This document shows, in pieces, positions 9,168 through 20,765 of a stretch of DNA of 64,000 nt. The stretch's first letter is position 1. Each line of letters opens with the position of its first letter. Source of the DNA: Budorcas taxicolor (lineage: Eukaryota; Chordata; Mammalia; Artiodactyla; Bovidae); assembly GCF_023091745.1 (NCBI RefSeq), contig NC_068926.1, forward strand, positions 70,058,001 to 70,122,000, given 5' to 3'. The position numbers and the translations under genes were made by a program. The notes below the pieces were generated by a model. It was not told the origin of the DNA. It saw only the letters and a program-made list of their open reading frames with translations, and did no database searches.

Positions 9168-10224
9168 GTTAACTGTCACTGTTTCCAGTGGTGCCCAAAG
9201 CTGCTCCTTTCTTATTTTCACAACACCTCTGACACCAGTGTTCCTCAGGTGATGAGTAGCCCTTAGGTCGTCTTCTTCCCTGCTAGACAGAGGCTCCATG
9301 CAGAGAATGCTCTTATCTCATCCCCACGGTATCTCCATTGCCCAGCACAGTGCCAGTGACTTATAAATACTTGTTGAATGAACCGATGGAAAAGGCCATT
9401 TTGGGCAATCAAATTATCCAATGTTTTGTTAGCTGTCATTATGGCTGCAAGGGCCCAGGAGGACCTGGTGTTCTCATGCTCTGAGATGGTGCCTTCTGCA
9501 ACTTTCTGGAAAGCGATGTTCTAAAAGCCTAGGAAATACATTTACCCTCTGACCTAGCAATTTCATTTGATGAAATCTGATGAAATAAGCACAGCTGTGC
9601 TCTTAAGATATGGGTTCAAGAGTGTTCACCGGAGCACCGCTCCCAACAATGACAACTGGAAACCCTCAGCCATGAGCACCAAAACAACTGACAGCGTTTG
9701 GGTTGACTTAAGCTTTTAGCTGAAGATTCCATGGTAAAGTGTGGCCCAACCACTAGCTCCCTTTGAAAACTCCGTCAGCACTATATTGCAGACTGTATGG
9801 CAGGGTGGTCCCTGGGATGCTCCTGTTCCCCCTCCCTTGCCACAGGACACAGAGCCCAGAGCACCCTCGGAGCTCAAAACAAAACATGTTTGTTGAAGTG
9901 AACTGACCTCAATGGAGAGATCACAGGGTAATCTGCCATGGGTGTCCATGCTGGGTCTCTATCTCGGGCGCTTCCTAGACCGCTGCCCTCCTCTGAGCCT
10001 CAGTTTCCTTACCAAGAAGTTGGCTCAAAAAAGTTAGCTCTTGTTATCATGGCTTGCTGTGGTGGTGGTCAGCCTGGCTTAGGTCATTTTTATTTTTATT
10101 GTTCATTTTTCCAAAATGGATTATTTGGAAATGAGAAGCAGAAGGAAAAAAAAATGACCCACAGTCCCATTATCCAAACAGAGGTACTAAAATGTAATTT
10201 TTGCCTAGCCCTTTCTTCTCCCAG
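9168..10224. repeat. Gene-free stretch with L2/MIR ends
   Basis: About 9325-9390 (TTGCCCAGCACAGTGCCAGT, then AAATACTTGTTGAATGAA) looks like an L2 3' end. About 9960-10020 has a MIR-like CTCTGAGCCTCAGTTTCCTT. Nothing else was recognised. Confidence 0.45.
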
Positions 10225-10915
10225 GTTTTTTTTTAATCATGGTAAAATACACCTAACACAAAATTCACCATCCTAACCGTTTTTAAATGTACCATTCAGT
10301 GATTTTGAATACATTCAGTGGCTCAGCGGTAAAGAACCCGCCTGCAATGCAGGAGATGTGGGTTTGATCCCTGGGTCAGGAAGATCTCCTGGAGAAGGAA
10401 ATGGCAACCCAGTTCAGTATTCTTGCCTAGGAAATCCCATGGACAGAGGAGCCTGGGCGGGCTACAGTCCATGGGGTCACAAGAGTTGGGCACAACTTAG
10501 AAACTAAAAAACAACGACAAATGGTCCAGCCATCACCACCCTCCATCTCTGTAGCTCTTTGCATCTTGCAAAGCTGAAACTCTGTACTCTTCAAACAGTA
10601 AGTCCTCATTCCCGCCCCTCCACTGCCCCTGGCAACCACCAATCTGCTTTCTGGATGATTCTGACTCCTGGAAGTACCTCAGATAAATGGAATCATACTA
10701 TATCTGTCTTTTTTGTCTTATTTCACTTAGTATAATGTCCTCGGTGTTCATCCATGATGTCAGAATTTCCTTCCGTTTTGAGGCTGACTCATATTCCCCT
10801 GCACGTATGAACCGTGTCTTCCTTATCCATTGATGGATACACAGGTTACTCCCTTATTTTGCTATTGTAAATGATGCTGCTATGAACATGGATGTATAAA
10901 TAGCCTTTTTCCCCC
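10225..10915 (-). mobile_element. L1M-type LINE 3' fragment (split by Bov-tA)
   Basis: Antisense old L1 3' sequence: GGTAAAATACACCTAACACA, CCCCTGGCAACCACCAATCT, TAAATGGAATCATACTATAT, GATGCTGCTATGAACATGGA. It is interrupted by a SINE at about 10318-10515. Confidence 0.75.
10318..10515 (+). mobile_element. Bov-tA SINE
   Basis: A tRNA-Glu-like head (GTGGCTCAGCGGTAAAGAAC, GTTTGATCCCTGGGTCAGGA) is followed by a Bov-A body (GGAGAAGGAAATGGCAACCC, GGAGCCTGGGCGGGCTACAG) and a short A-rich tail. The B-box-like GGTTTGATCC belongs to the SINE, not to a tRNA gene. Confidence 0.9.
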
Positions 10916-11001
10916 TATTCCAACCTGTAGCTTTTTTTTTCAAGTGTTACAGTGATACTAGTGAGTATATACAATTTAATCTTGCTGCTGCTTCTATTTT
11001 T

Positions 11002-11198
11002 TAAATTTCTTTGTTTGGCTGCAGCAGGTCGTCACTGAGGCGCACGCGAGATGGTCACTCTTCATCCTTTTCTTCTTTTAGTAGTGGCGTGCAGGCTCTT
11101 AGCTGTGACCCGAGATCGAATTCCCTCATCAGGGATTGCACCCAGGCCCCGTGCATTGGGAGCGTGGAGCCTTAGCCACGGGACCACCAGGTAAGTCA
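11002..11198 (-). mobile_element. CHR-type tRNA-derived SINE
   Basis: Antisense copy of the cetartiodactyl SINE: GCAGGCTCTTAGCTGTGACC, TCAGGGATTGCACCCAGGCC, and the end CACGGGACCACCAGGTAAGT. Confidence 0.75.
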
Positions 11199-13098
11199 CT
11201 ATCCTGCTTCTTAAATGTACCGATATGTCATGAATACCCTGCCTGTTACCACTGGGGCTGGAGGTAGGTATGTTTGTGTGGCAGCTTCACCTTTTACCTT
11301 GAGGATTTCTAGAGTGTTTCATTCTATTTTTGTAATGAAAAGGGATTACTTTTGTAATTGGAAAAGCAATGAAGATTCCATAATGTCGTGAGTACTTTTC
11401 AAGTCATTATATAAACATTAAGTATAAGATAAGCAAACATTTTCACTCAATGCAGAGTTTCCTGCTGCACGGATAGTTGTATTTTTATTTTTATTCAGTT
11501 TCTATGTTGGCCCTTTAGGTTGTGTTCTTCGTATTTTCCTTTGCTGTTAGAGTCAGCACTGAGATGAGCATCTTTGCACATCACACATAGTGTGAGTTTC
11601 TAAATGATCATCTAATCTGGTACGTTGGGCTGAAAATAGAGGAAGACAGCTTGTCGGGCCAGCGGTGCTTTCTCAAGGCATTTTTTTTACTGGGAGAGAA
11701 GGTGAGAGATAAATAGAATTTGGGCAGGGGGCTTACAACAACAAGAGTGAAAAACAGATTTTAAAATAAGAATTATCATGTAAATTACTGGAGTTTCTGT
11801 AAATGAGCCTCAGGTCCACTCTGGCTCAGAAATTTGGGGTGTCAATCCAGACTGGTTAGTAGTGATTCACTCACCTCAGTCCAGGGCTGGGATGAAGGGT
11901 TGCAGGGAGATGACACCTGCAGAAACTTGCAGTCCATCGTCCACACTTACAAAACCCCTGTCAGGCCTCTTGCAATTCCCTCTGAGGGCATATATAGTTC
12001 CAGCCATGGAGAAATTCCTGGGGGAAGGACTAACTGGCCAGACTTGGATCCACTGCCACGTGGGTCCAGTCAGCTGTGGTCAAAGGCAAGGTCACATGGT
12101 GCAAACTTGGCTGCCAGGAGCCAGCCCTCATCTCTTTCTTCCCCCAAGCAGATTGGCTTTCTCTATCTACCGAAGCACATGGCAGAAGACGGCTACATTA
12201 TGGATCCCAAACTTTGACATGTTCCTTATCCCAGGCACACTAACCAACTAGAACTGCTGAACTCCAATGCTGAGTCCCTTGAAAAGAAAAAAATCCAGTT
12301 CAAGTCTCTTATTCACCATGCCTGTGGCCAGGAGAAAGGAAAGAGTCCTGTCCTAAGAGATGACTCCCACGTGGGGAGAGGACAGTTCTCATAAAATGTG
12401 GTTTGTTATGAACTGGTCAGATACCTCACAAGATGCGGGCTCTTCCTGATGCAACTCCATCATGTCGTAGCTGCTAAAGTGCTAAGCTTGAAAACGTTTT
12501 CTCAAAGGAGGGGCACGCTTATCTGTGTTCCACTGACACACTAGAGAAACTGAGGAGTCTTTCCCTTTTAAGGACTTCAGGACTAGAAACCTTGGTGCAC
12601 ACAGACTAATCAGACTGGCCAGCACCATGAGCTAGGCTCCCTGCCGGGTCCTGACCATCCAGAGATGATCTGATATCGTTTCAGCTCTGGAGATCCTGTC
12701 CCCGCCCGCAATATTGTGTCTGTATCAGTCAAGCTCATTTAGAAATCTGTTATTTCCGACACAGCCTGCTTTGCAACTTCCATATGACTGCATTAGAAGG
12801 CGCTAAATTGCATGAATTCATCTGAGAGTTGAGATCACAGGAACTAATAATGTACTTGATCTCCTTACTTTGAATCATCTTTTTTTTTTAAACAAAAATA
12901 TTATGAAGGCCATTGACGGTGGTGAAATTAATATCCGGTTGGGATTTCCCAAGCAGCCGCAGAGGCCTGTCATTACGGAGCGGAATCTGGGCCAGACACC
13001 CTCGTGATACTCTCCAGCGTCTGCCTTGGCTCGTCGTGTTGTTAACGCTTCTGCTGAAAGCAGGAGGGGAGCACACTCAGGGCGGGACAGAGATTCAT
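11199..13098. other. Repeat-poor intergenic stretch
   Basis: This 1.9-kb stretch shows no ruminant SINE or LINE that I recognise. Open frames at 11834-12251 overlap in two frames and lack any family signature. 12700-13075 is notable for many homeodomain/POU-like words in otherwise unique sequence (see findings). Confidence 0.4.
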
Positions 13099-13378
13099 CT
13101 GGGCTTTGCTGCTGTCCAGTCGCTAAGTTGTGTCCGACCATTTGCCCCTCATGGACTGCAACACCAGGCTCCTCTCTCCTCCACTGTCTCCCAGAATTTG
13201 CTCAGACTCCTGTCTATTGACTTTGTGATGCTATCTAACCATCTTGTCCTCTAACCCCCCTCTCCTGCCTTCAATCTTCCCCAGCATCAGAGTCTTTTCC
13301 AATGAGTTGGCACTTTGCATCAGGTGGCCAAAATGATGGAGCTTCAGCATCAGTCGTTCCAATGAATATTCTCCAGGT
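13099..13378 (-). mobile_element. BovB LINE 3' end fragment
   Basis: Antisense BovB 3' sequence: CCAGTCGCTAAGTTGTGTCC, CCCAGCATCAGAGTCTTTTCC, CAATGAGTTGGCACTTTGCA, AGGTGGCCAAAATGATGGAG. It is diverged and truncated. Confidence 0.8.
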
Positions 13379-14599
13379 ACCAGTACCTAACCTTCCATCT
13401 ACAAGCTGGGTCACCGTGGATGGTTCATCTCCCCTCTCTGAACCCCAGAAAAAAAGACTGGCTGCCTCTTAAGTTGTATTCCACAGAGCCAGGGACTCAC
13501 TGCTGTTAAATCCTTGGAGCCGGGGATTCCAGTGAGCAGCAAAAGGAAATGTTCACATACTGCTTCATTAGATAGTGCCTGAATCGACTACATAGAGCTA
13601 GTGTTTCTCTTACGATTTTTAAAACACATCTTTAAGACTCTGAATAGAAGGTACAAAGGCGAGTTTAAAACCAAGAAAAAGTTGAGCATCATCTTTTAAC
13701 ACATCCAGGTACATGTTGCTGCTAACATCGTTTTGTTTTAAAGCTAAATAAACCATGCTGCTGTCTCAGCCGGGTTTTTCCCTCTTCTTTTATCTCGTGT
13801 GCCTCACGCGGAAGCAGAGATCCTAGGTTTTTTTCCTCTGGGCTAATCTGCGGGGCCCAGTGCAAAATGAAAACTCAGGGCCCCCTTGTACACAAGACAG
13901 GAAGAAAAGTGGTGTTGAAGGTAATAGCATGTAATAGCTTTTCCCTGTCTTCTGTGATCACTCTTTCTATTAATATCTATCTGTCTCAACTTACAGTGTT
14001 TTTCATTTCATATTTAACATAATTCCAAGGAGAGAAAAAAATAAAAATTTAAATTATTAGTATGAAATTTACCATTCCCCTTTGACATTGTGCAATGTCA
14101 GTTTTTAAATGCGGAAATCTACGAGAGTCTAACTCACCCCCAGAGTTACCAAGTTACACAATTTGCATTTTATAACTTGTCCGCAGGTTTGTGTTTTGTG
14201 CTTGCCACAGCAGTGGAAGCACTGCGCAAAACACACTCCACTGTTTTTATTTCACTTCTCAAGACACGCACGTTCCAGCAACAGCTTGCTGATGAGTCAG
14301 GGCAGACTGGGAGGAAAGGAAACTCTGGGTTGCTCTGTCTTTGAATTTTCTCCCGTCGTCATTTTCAGTGTAAGTACTGGCTGAAACAAAGGCACACGAG
14401 TGAGAGAGAATACAGCCGGGCTCTTTGGTCATTCATCTTTCTTAAAATGTTAGTGTCTTCTTTCTGCATTCAGGCAAGTCTCAATTCAAATGGAAGACAT
14501 GGCCGCTCATGGCTTGTCCCCACTTACCCTCAGAGGAACCCTTTGATCTTGTACTTGCTTTTTTTGTTTTCTTTTCATAAAAATTGGGTAAACTGCATG
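13379..14599. other. Gene-free stretch
   Basis: No exon, RNA gene or confident repeat was recognised. About 13855-13890 (GGGGCCCAGTGCAAAATGAA) resembles a recurrent mammalian repeat word that I cannot place in a family. Confidence 0.3.
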
Positions 14600-14804
14600 T
14601 GTGTGTACACGCTAAGTCGCTTCAGTCGTGTCGGACTCCGCAACCCTGAGAACGGTAGCCCGCCAGGCTCCTCTGTCCATGGGATTCTCCAGGCAAGAAT
14701 ACTGGAGTGAGTTTCCATGCCCTCCTCCAGGGGGTCTTCCCAACCCAGGGATCAAACCCACGTCCCTTATGTCTCCTGCACTGGCAGCGTCACCTGGGAA
14801 GCCC
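14600..14804 (-). mobile_element. Bov-tA SINE
   Basis: Antisense: CGCTAAGTCGCTTCAGTCGT, CTCCAGGCAAGAATACTGGA, then the tRNA-like part CCCAGGGATCAAACCCACGT ending CACCTGGGAAGCCC. Confidence 0.9.
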
Positions 14805-15490
14805 TCCCTTTTAGTATCTATGCCTAGTTCTGTGTTGTTCATGTACAGAATGGATTCTGCTGTTCCTCTGCTGATGGACATTGGATTGTTGCAGTTTTTT
14901 TTTTCTTTTGCAACGACAAACAACACTGCCATAAACATTCTTGTACTTATTCAGAAATTATAAGATAGATTCCCCAAAGTGGAATGCAGGGTCAAAAGGT
15001 ATGTATGTTTTAAATTTTGGTAAATACTGTCATTTTATTTCCCAAAAGGATGATCACAACTCACCTTTCAAGTAACAAGGAATGAGAGTGCTCCTTTTTT
15101 CTACATTCTTACTAGTACTGGATGTCTTTTCTCTATTTTTCTCAATATAATGGGGACAAAATGCTATCTCATTTCTTTAGTTAGGATTCCCCTGGTCAAT
15201 AGACCCGGTAAGCTGTTTTTCATATATTTACTGAACCATTTGGGTTTTCTCTTCTTGGAAATACCTATTCATATCCTTTGCTCACTCCTGTTAGATCACT
15301 CATCTTTTATCTCACAATTTGTAGAAGCTTTTTCATATAGTATCAATAAGAATGATAAAGCTTTGTTTTTTTTGTACGTGTTGTAAATATTTTTTTATCA
15401 GTTGGTTACTTATATTTGACTTTGTTGTGGGCGTCTCCTGCAGTCCAAAAATATGTTGTTTTGTAGTTAAAGTTGCCAGTCATTTCCTTT
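14805..15490 (-). mobile_element. L1M-type LINE fragment
   Basis: Antisense old L1 words: AACAACACTGCCATAAACATT, CCCCAAAGTGGAATGCAGGG and CTACATTCTTACTAGTACTGG. The far end is uncertain. Confidence 0.55.
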
Positions 15491-15984
15491 AGGGCCCCTG
15501 GGTTTGTCTTATTTTAGGAGGCTCCATTCACCCAAGTTTTTATAAATGCTTTCTTCACGTTCTCTTGATTGTGGTCATTTTGAAAAGATTTAATATTGTG
15601 CCATTTCATGTAAAACATGACAGTCTTACAATAATATAATTCCATTTACATCCCCATATTGTCCTTTATGCTTTGATAGTCATATTCCATGTGTCTGTGC
15701 AAACCTCACGATACAATATTACTGATTTTGCTTCAAACAGTTGTCTTTTTAAGAAAACAGAAAACCAAAACTTTCCAGTTTTACCGAGACACAGTTAATG
15801 TGTAATTTAAAAGACAACTTAAAAAAATTTATCTACATATTTGTCGTTTCTGGCGCTCTTTGTCCTTGTGCTCATCAGAGTTCCATCTGGAGAATTTCCT
15901 TGAGCATTTCTTGTGGCTGGCAGTGAACTTGCCTTAACTTTCAATTATCTGAGCCCGTCTTTATTTCACTCTCAGTTTCTTTGT

Positions 15985-16900
15985 TTCCTAAACTTTAAAC
16001 TTTTTATTTTGTAATCAGATACAGCTGATTAACAATGTTGTACTTTCAGGTGAACAGTGAAGGGACTCAGCCGCACATATACACGTATCCATGCTCCCCC
16101 AAACCCCGCTCTTGCATAGGCTGCCGCATGGCACTGACACCCTCACTTCCTTGGAATATTTTTACTGGATATATTCTGTTCTCTATTGCAGAGAAGGAGG
16201 AGGGCCTTGCGCTGGTGTCCTCTCCCGTCTGTTTCTGATGAGACGGGGCTTGTCATCTGTACTGCTTTCCTCCGTATGTCTTTTTTCCTCTGGCCACTGC
16301 TTGATTTTCTCTTCAGCCACGGTTTTCAGCACTTTGGATATGGTGTTCCTAGGTGTGTGTTTGTGTTTATCCTACTTGAGGTTTGTTGAGCTTCTTGGAT
16401 CCACGGGGTTATGTTTTCTGCCAGACTTGGGAGATTTGGGCCCTTATTTCCTGGCATGGTTTTTCTACCCTATTATCTCACTGCTCCTTCTGGGCTCCTG
16501 CTGTCCTGTGGAACACTAAGACTCTGTTCATTCCCCCCCCTCACCCCCAATTTATTTATCTTCGTTTTTCAATTTAGATAATTTCTATTGATTTTTCAAG
16601 TTTGGTTTAGCTTTTCTTTGCACTTTAAAAATCTTTTGTTGACTTCGTAAGGTGAGATTTTCATTTCAGATGTGGTACTTACTTGTTCTATAAATCCCAT
16701 TTGAAAACATCTCCCATGTCTCTGCTAAAATGTTTCCTCACATGTCTGCTTCTTCCTTTAAATCCTTGAATATGTTTCTAATAGTCTTGTTAAATCCTTT
16801 CCTGCTCATTCCAACATCTAGGTCCTCTTCCATAGTTTTTTTTTTTCCACTCTAGGTTATGTATCTCAGTCTCCTTTGTCCTTGCACCTGCAGGCTTTAT
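15985..16900 (-). mobile_element. L1 fragments, antisense
   Basis: 15985-16125 matches the ruminant L1 3' region (GCTGATTAACAATGTTGTAC, CAGGTGAACAGTGAAGGGAC). 16126-16900 resembles an older L1 copy (GGTTTTCAGCACTTTGGATA, GAGGTTTGTTGAGCTTCTTGG, CCTTATTTCCTGGCATGG). 15491-15984 is A/T-rich with nothing assignable. Confidence 0.6.
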
Positions 16901-16984
16901 GGTGTGGTAGGTATGAGTGATACATTGTAGGGAGTCTGGATTTTGCCGCATTCGAGGGCATTGAGCTTTGGTCTGGTAGGCAGT

Positions 16985-17078
16985 TAAATACCCGGTGTTC
17001 CCTGACCCGGGGTTGAACCTGTGTTCCCTGTACTGCAGGGCGGATTCTTAACCACTGGACCAATAATGGAAGTCCCAC
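16985..17078 (-). mobile_element. CHR-type SINE fragment
   Basis: Antisense: CCTGACCCGGGGTTGAACCT, CTTAACCACTGGACCAATAA, AGTCCC end. It is truncated. 17079-17734 downstream holds no recognised feature. Confidence 0.6.
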
Positions 17079-17734
17079 CAGGTTTGGTTTTGAATTGTGT
17101 TTGGGAGAGTCTTTTTTGGTTTTGTCTTTAGTCCTTGGGCATGACCTTTACTCTAGGGCTTAGTTCTTACTCCTAAAGCATGGTCTTTTGGGAGTCTCAA
17201 CTGAGTAACCCAAATATTGAGGATGTGTATTCTGATTAGGTTTGAACTCCATGCCCCAATATTGAGCAAACTTTGCTACATGTGTTCAACTCTCAGCCCC
17301 AAGCAGTTGTCTCTGCTGAGCCTCACAGGGTCTCATTCTGTATATAGGCCAGCTTTCTTCAGCAGAAGAATCAAGAGGAATTCCCACACAGGCTTTTGCC
17401 TCCTTCCACCCCCTGCTGTGCAGCTCCTGTACCCTGACCTGAAAATTCTTGCAGCCCCAAATACTGCCTTCTAACTTTTCAGCTCAGGAAAAGTCACTCC
17501 TTTGCTTGGGATCCCCTGCAGTTGGGAAATTGTCACCAGGGAGAAAACCAGCAAACATGGGACTCATCTTGTCTACTCCCCTTTTCTCAAGGATCACAGT
17601 CTGCCTTGCCTATTTTCCAAAGCATGAAACCGATTGCCTCTGATTTTGTCCAGTCTTATACAGTTGTTGTTGAGGATCAAAGGATTAGTTCATCATCATT
17701 GGAAGTGGAAGTCCTACTTTCTCTGTCTTTGTGT

Positions 17735-18062
17735 AAACATCTTTTTAGAAGTATAACTGACATAATATGTTGTACCTTTGTGAAGTGTACGATTTTAAAA
17801 ATATTTATTTATTCATCTACCTTGGGTCTTAGTTGCTGCATGTGGGATCTTAGTTCACTGACCAGGGGTCGAATTTGCACCCCCAAATTTTAAAGTGGAT
17901 TCTTAGCCACTGGACCATCAGGGGAGAACCTAGAATGTACAACTGATGAGCTTTTATTTATGTATATTCCCATGGAACCATCATCACGATAAAGAAATAA
18001 AGATAATGAACATATCTATAACCCCCAAGTTTCTTTTTGTTCTTTAGAATTGAAAACATCTC
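17735..18062 (-). mobile_element. Old LINE fragment split by a CHR-type SINE
   Basis: Antisense LINE sequence at both sides of a SINE at about 17797-17930. The SINE reads CTTGGGTCTTAGTTGCTGCA, CACTGACCAGGGGTCGAATT, TTAGCCACTGGACCATCAGG. Flanking GTGTACGATTTTA / AATGTACAACTG may be a decayed duplication. Confidence 0.6.
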
Positions 18063-18072
18063 AGCTTAAAAC

Positions 18073-18340
18073 ACGGAGAAGGCAATGGCACCCCACTCCA
18101 GCACTCTTGCCTGGAAAATCCCATGGATGGAGGAGCCTGGTGGGCCGTAGTCGATGGGGTCGCTAAGAGTCAGACTCGACTGAGCGACTTCACTTTCACT
18201 TTTCACTTTCATGCACTGGAGAAGTAAATGGCAACCCACTCCAGTGTTCTTGCCTGGAGAATCCCAGGGACGGGGGAGCCTCATGGGCTGCCGTCTATGG
18301 GGTCGCACAGAGTTGGACACGACTGAAGTGACTTAGCAGC
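18073..18340 (+). mobile_element. Bov-A2 SINE with target-site duplication
   Basis: Two Bov-A units (GGAGAAGGCAATGGCACCCC and GGAGAAGTAAATGGCAACCC) joined by TTCACTTTCACTTTTCACTT. It is flanked by perfect AGCTTAAAAC copies at 18063-18072 and 18341-18350, so this is a fairly recent insertion. Confidence 0.92.
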
Positions 18341-18904
18341 AGCTTAAAACCATGTGAATCTGGTGCCTCCTAAAAATGATTGATACTTACTTTTACAAAC
18401 TCTAAGCAGTTAATATTGTAGTATTTTATTTTATTTTATTTTTGCAAGGAATGATGGTATTTCCCATAGATTTTCTAACTATTTGATGTAGAGTTATACA
18501 GAATATCTTTTTGTAATCATTTTTAGTTGCTTTTATTATTGGTTATATGTCATTTCTGATTCGCAGTTACTGTTTATTTATTATTTTTCTATCTTTTACC
18601 CATGTATCAGACTTGCCAGGATATTTTTCCTTTCTATTTTATTGGGCCTTTCAGATCCTTTCAACTATTTTGACAAATTGTTCTTTTGTTCATTTTCTAT
18701 TTAAATTATTTTTAGAATTTTCTTTCTACTTTACATGGTTCTTGTACTAATTTTTAAAATTGAATATTTAACTCATTTATCTTTTTAAAAATAATTACAA
18801 CCTTTAAGACTACACAATTTCCTGAGTACCGTTTTTGTAGTATTACCATGGTTTTGTATGACATGTTTTATTCATAAGGTTATAGATAATTTGACGTGTC
18901 ACTA

Positions 18905-19260
18905 TTTATTTAAGTATAGTTGATTTACAATACTATATTAGTTTCAGCTGCACAACATAGTGGTTCAATGTTTTAATAGAGTATACACTCTATTTCTTCA
19001 TTTTATTTGAAATTTTTATTTTTGGTTACACAGTGTGGCTTGCAGAATCTTAGTTTCCCTATCTGGGACTGAACCCTGCCCCTGGCAGTGAAATCTCAGA
19101 GTCCTGACCATTGAACCGCCAGGGAATTCCCAATACTCTATTTAAATTTATTACAAAATAATGGCTCTATTTTCCTGTGCTGTACAATATATTCTTGTTG
19201 CATACTTATTTTATACATAGTAGTTTATATCTCTTGATCCTGCACCTCTATCTTGTCCCT
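18905..19260 (-). mobile_element. Ruminant L1 3' fragment split by a CHR-type SINE
   Basis: The L1 part reads TATAGTTGATTTACAATACT, TTCAGCTGCACAACATAGTG, then resumes CTCTATTTTCCTGTGCTGTA. The SINE at about 19008-19130 is antisense (CTTAGTTTCCCTATCTGGGA, end GCCAGGGAATTCCC). ACTCTATTT flanks both sides. 18351-18904 is A/T-rich with no assignable feature. Confidence 0.7.
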
Positions 19261-19517
19261 GAAATTCCACTTTTCAAAATTTATTTAGAAGTGTTTCTTA
19301 ATTTCCAAGTGATTACATTTCCCTCATAGCTTTGTTGCTGATATTTAGTTTAATTAGATTCTGTTCAGAGAACACAGCCTATGTAATCTCTACTACTCGG
19401 TTATTTAGAAGATTAAAAAATACAATTCAGTGGTTTTTAGTATATTCACAATATTGTGTTGATATATCCACAGTCAAGTTTGTTACATTTTCATTGCCTC
19501 AAAAAGAAGCCCCTACT

Positions 19518-20050
19518 CATTCAGTTCAGTTCAGTTCAGTTCAGTCGCTCAGTCGTGTCCGACTCTTTGCGACCCCATGAATCGCAGCACGCCAGGCTTC
19601 CCTGTCCATCACCAACTCCCGGAGTTCACTCAGACTCACATCCATCGAGTCCGTGATGCCATCCAGCCATCTCATCCTCGGTCGTCCCCTTCTCCTCCTG
19701 CCCCCAATCCCTCCCAGCATCAGAGTCTTTTCCAATGAGCCAACTCTTCGCATGAGGTGGCCAAAGTACTGGAGCTTCAGCTTTAGCATCATTCCTTCCA
19801 AAGAAATCCCAGGCCTGATCTCCTTCAGAATGGACTGGTTGGATCTCCTTGCAGTCCAAGGGACGCTCAAGAGTCTTCTCCAACACCACAGTTCAAAAGC
19901 ATCAATTCTTCGGCGCTCAGCCTTCTTCACAGTCCAACTCTCACATCCATACATGACCACTGGAAAAACCATAGCCTTGACTAGACGGACCTTAGTCGGC
20001 AAAGTAATATCTCTGTTTTGAATATGCTATCTAGGTTGCTCATAACTTTT
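19518..20050 (-). mobile_element. BovB LINE 3' end
   Basis: It starts with the tandem TTCAG tail typical of BovB, then reads antisense through CAGTCGTGTCCGACTCTTTGC, CATCCAGCCATCTCATCCTC and CATACATGACCACTGGAAAA. The antisense frame still reads much of the C-terminal ORF2 region (WTVKKAERRRIDAFELWCWR, 19541-20002). It is truncated at the 5' side of the element. Confidence 0.9.
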
Positions 20051-20074
20051 CTCCCATACTCATTAGCAGTCATC

Positions 20075-20650
20075 AACCCACCATTCCCATCCCACCCCCA
20101 AGTCCTAGGCAGCCGTTAATCTCCACTAATCTACTTTCTGTCTCCATAGATTTTCCTGTTCTGGATATTTCCAATAAAATAAATCCTACAATAAGTGGTC
20201 TTTTGTGACTGGCTTCTTTCACTCACTATAGTGTTTTTAAGGCTTTGCCTATTGTAGCATGAATCAATACTTCATTCCTTATTATTGCTGAATAACATTC
20301 CATTGGTGTTCCCTGGTGGCTCAGATGGTAGAGAATCCACCTGCAATGCAGGAGACTTGGGTTCAATCCTCAGGTCAGGAAGATCCCCTGGAGAAGGGAA
20401 TGGCTACCCACTCCAGTATTCTGGCCTGGAGAATTCCATGGGCAGAGAAGCCTGGTGGGCTACATATAGTCCATGGGGTCGCTAAGAGTTGGACACAACG
20501 GAGTGACCTTAGCTCACTCACTCAATATTCCATTTTATGGATATACCACATTTTATTCATCCATCATCAGTTGATAGATATGTGGGTTATTTCCACTTTT
20601 CATTTTTAGTTCTACCAGTTTATTGCTACCAACCCATCTCCCTCCACCTT
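20075..20650 (-). mobile_element. L1M-type LINE 3' fragment split by Bov-tA
   Basis: Antisense L1: CTTTCTGTCTCCATAGATTT, GACTGGCTTCTTTCACTCAC, then after the SINE TTTTATGGATATACCACATT. Confidence 0.7.
20305..20523 (+). mobile_element. Bov-tA SINE with target-site duplication
   Basis: Head TTCCCTGGTGGCTCAGATGG and body GGAGAAGGGAATGGCTACCC. It is flanked by AA(C/T)ATTCCATT at 20294-20304 and 20524-20534. Confidence 0.92.
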
Positions 20651-20765
20651 CATGCACGCAAGCTCAGTCGTGTAACCCCATGTACTGCAGCCCAACAGGC
20701 TCCTCTGTCAATGGACTTTTTCAGGAAGGAATACTGGAGTGGGTTACCATTTCCTTCTCCAGACT
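20651..20765 (-). mobile_element. Bov-A SINE fragment
   Basis: Antisense, decayed: GCAAGCTCAGTCGTGTAACC, GAATACTGGAGTGGGTTACC, ATTTCCTTCTCCAG. Confidence 0.75.

Noticed and set aside
10318..10515. tRNA-like segment with GGTTTGATCC box
   Set aside because: It is the head of a Bov-tA SINE. The same motif recurs in other SINE copies here (20305, 23078, 56235), and no cloverleaf is complete.
11834..12251. Two overlapping frames of 127 and 129 codons as a possible gene or retrovirus-like remnant
   Set aside because: No protease, reverse-transcriptase or envelope motif, no LTR pair, and two frames open over the same bases. I cannot support a gene.
19541..20002. A 153-codon minus frame with WTVKKAERRRIDAFELWCWR
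   Set aside because: It is the C-terminal part of BovB ORF2 inside a LINE fragment, not a host gene. The same applies to 24176-24565 and 50183-50788.
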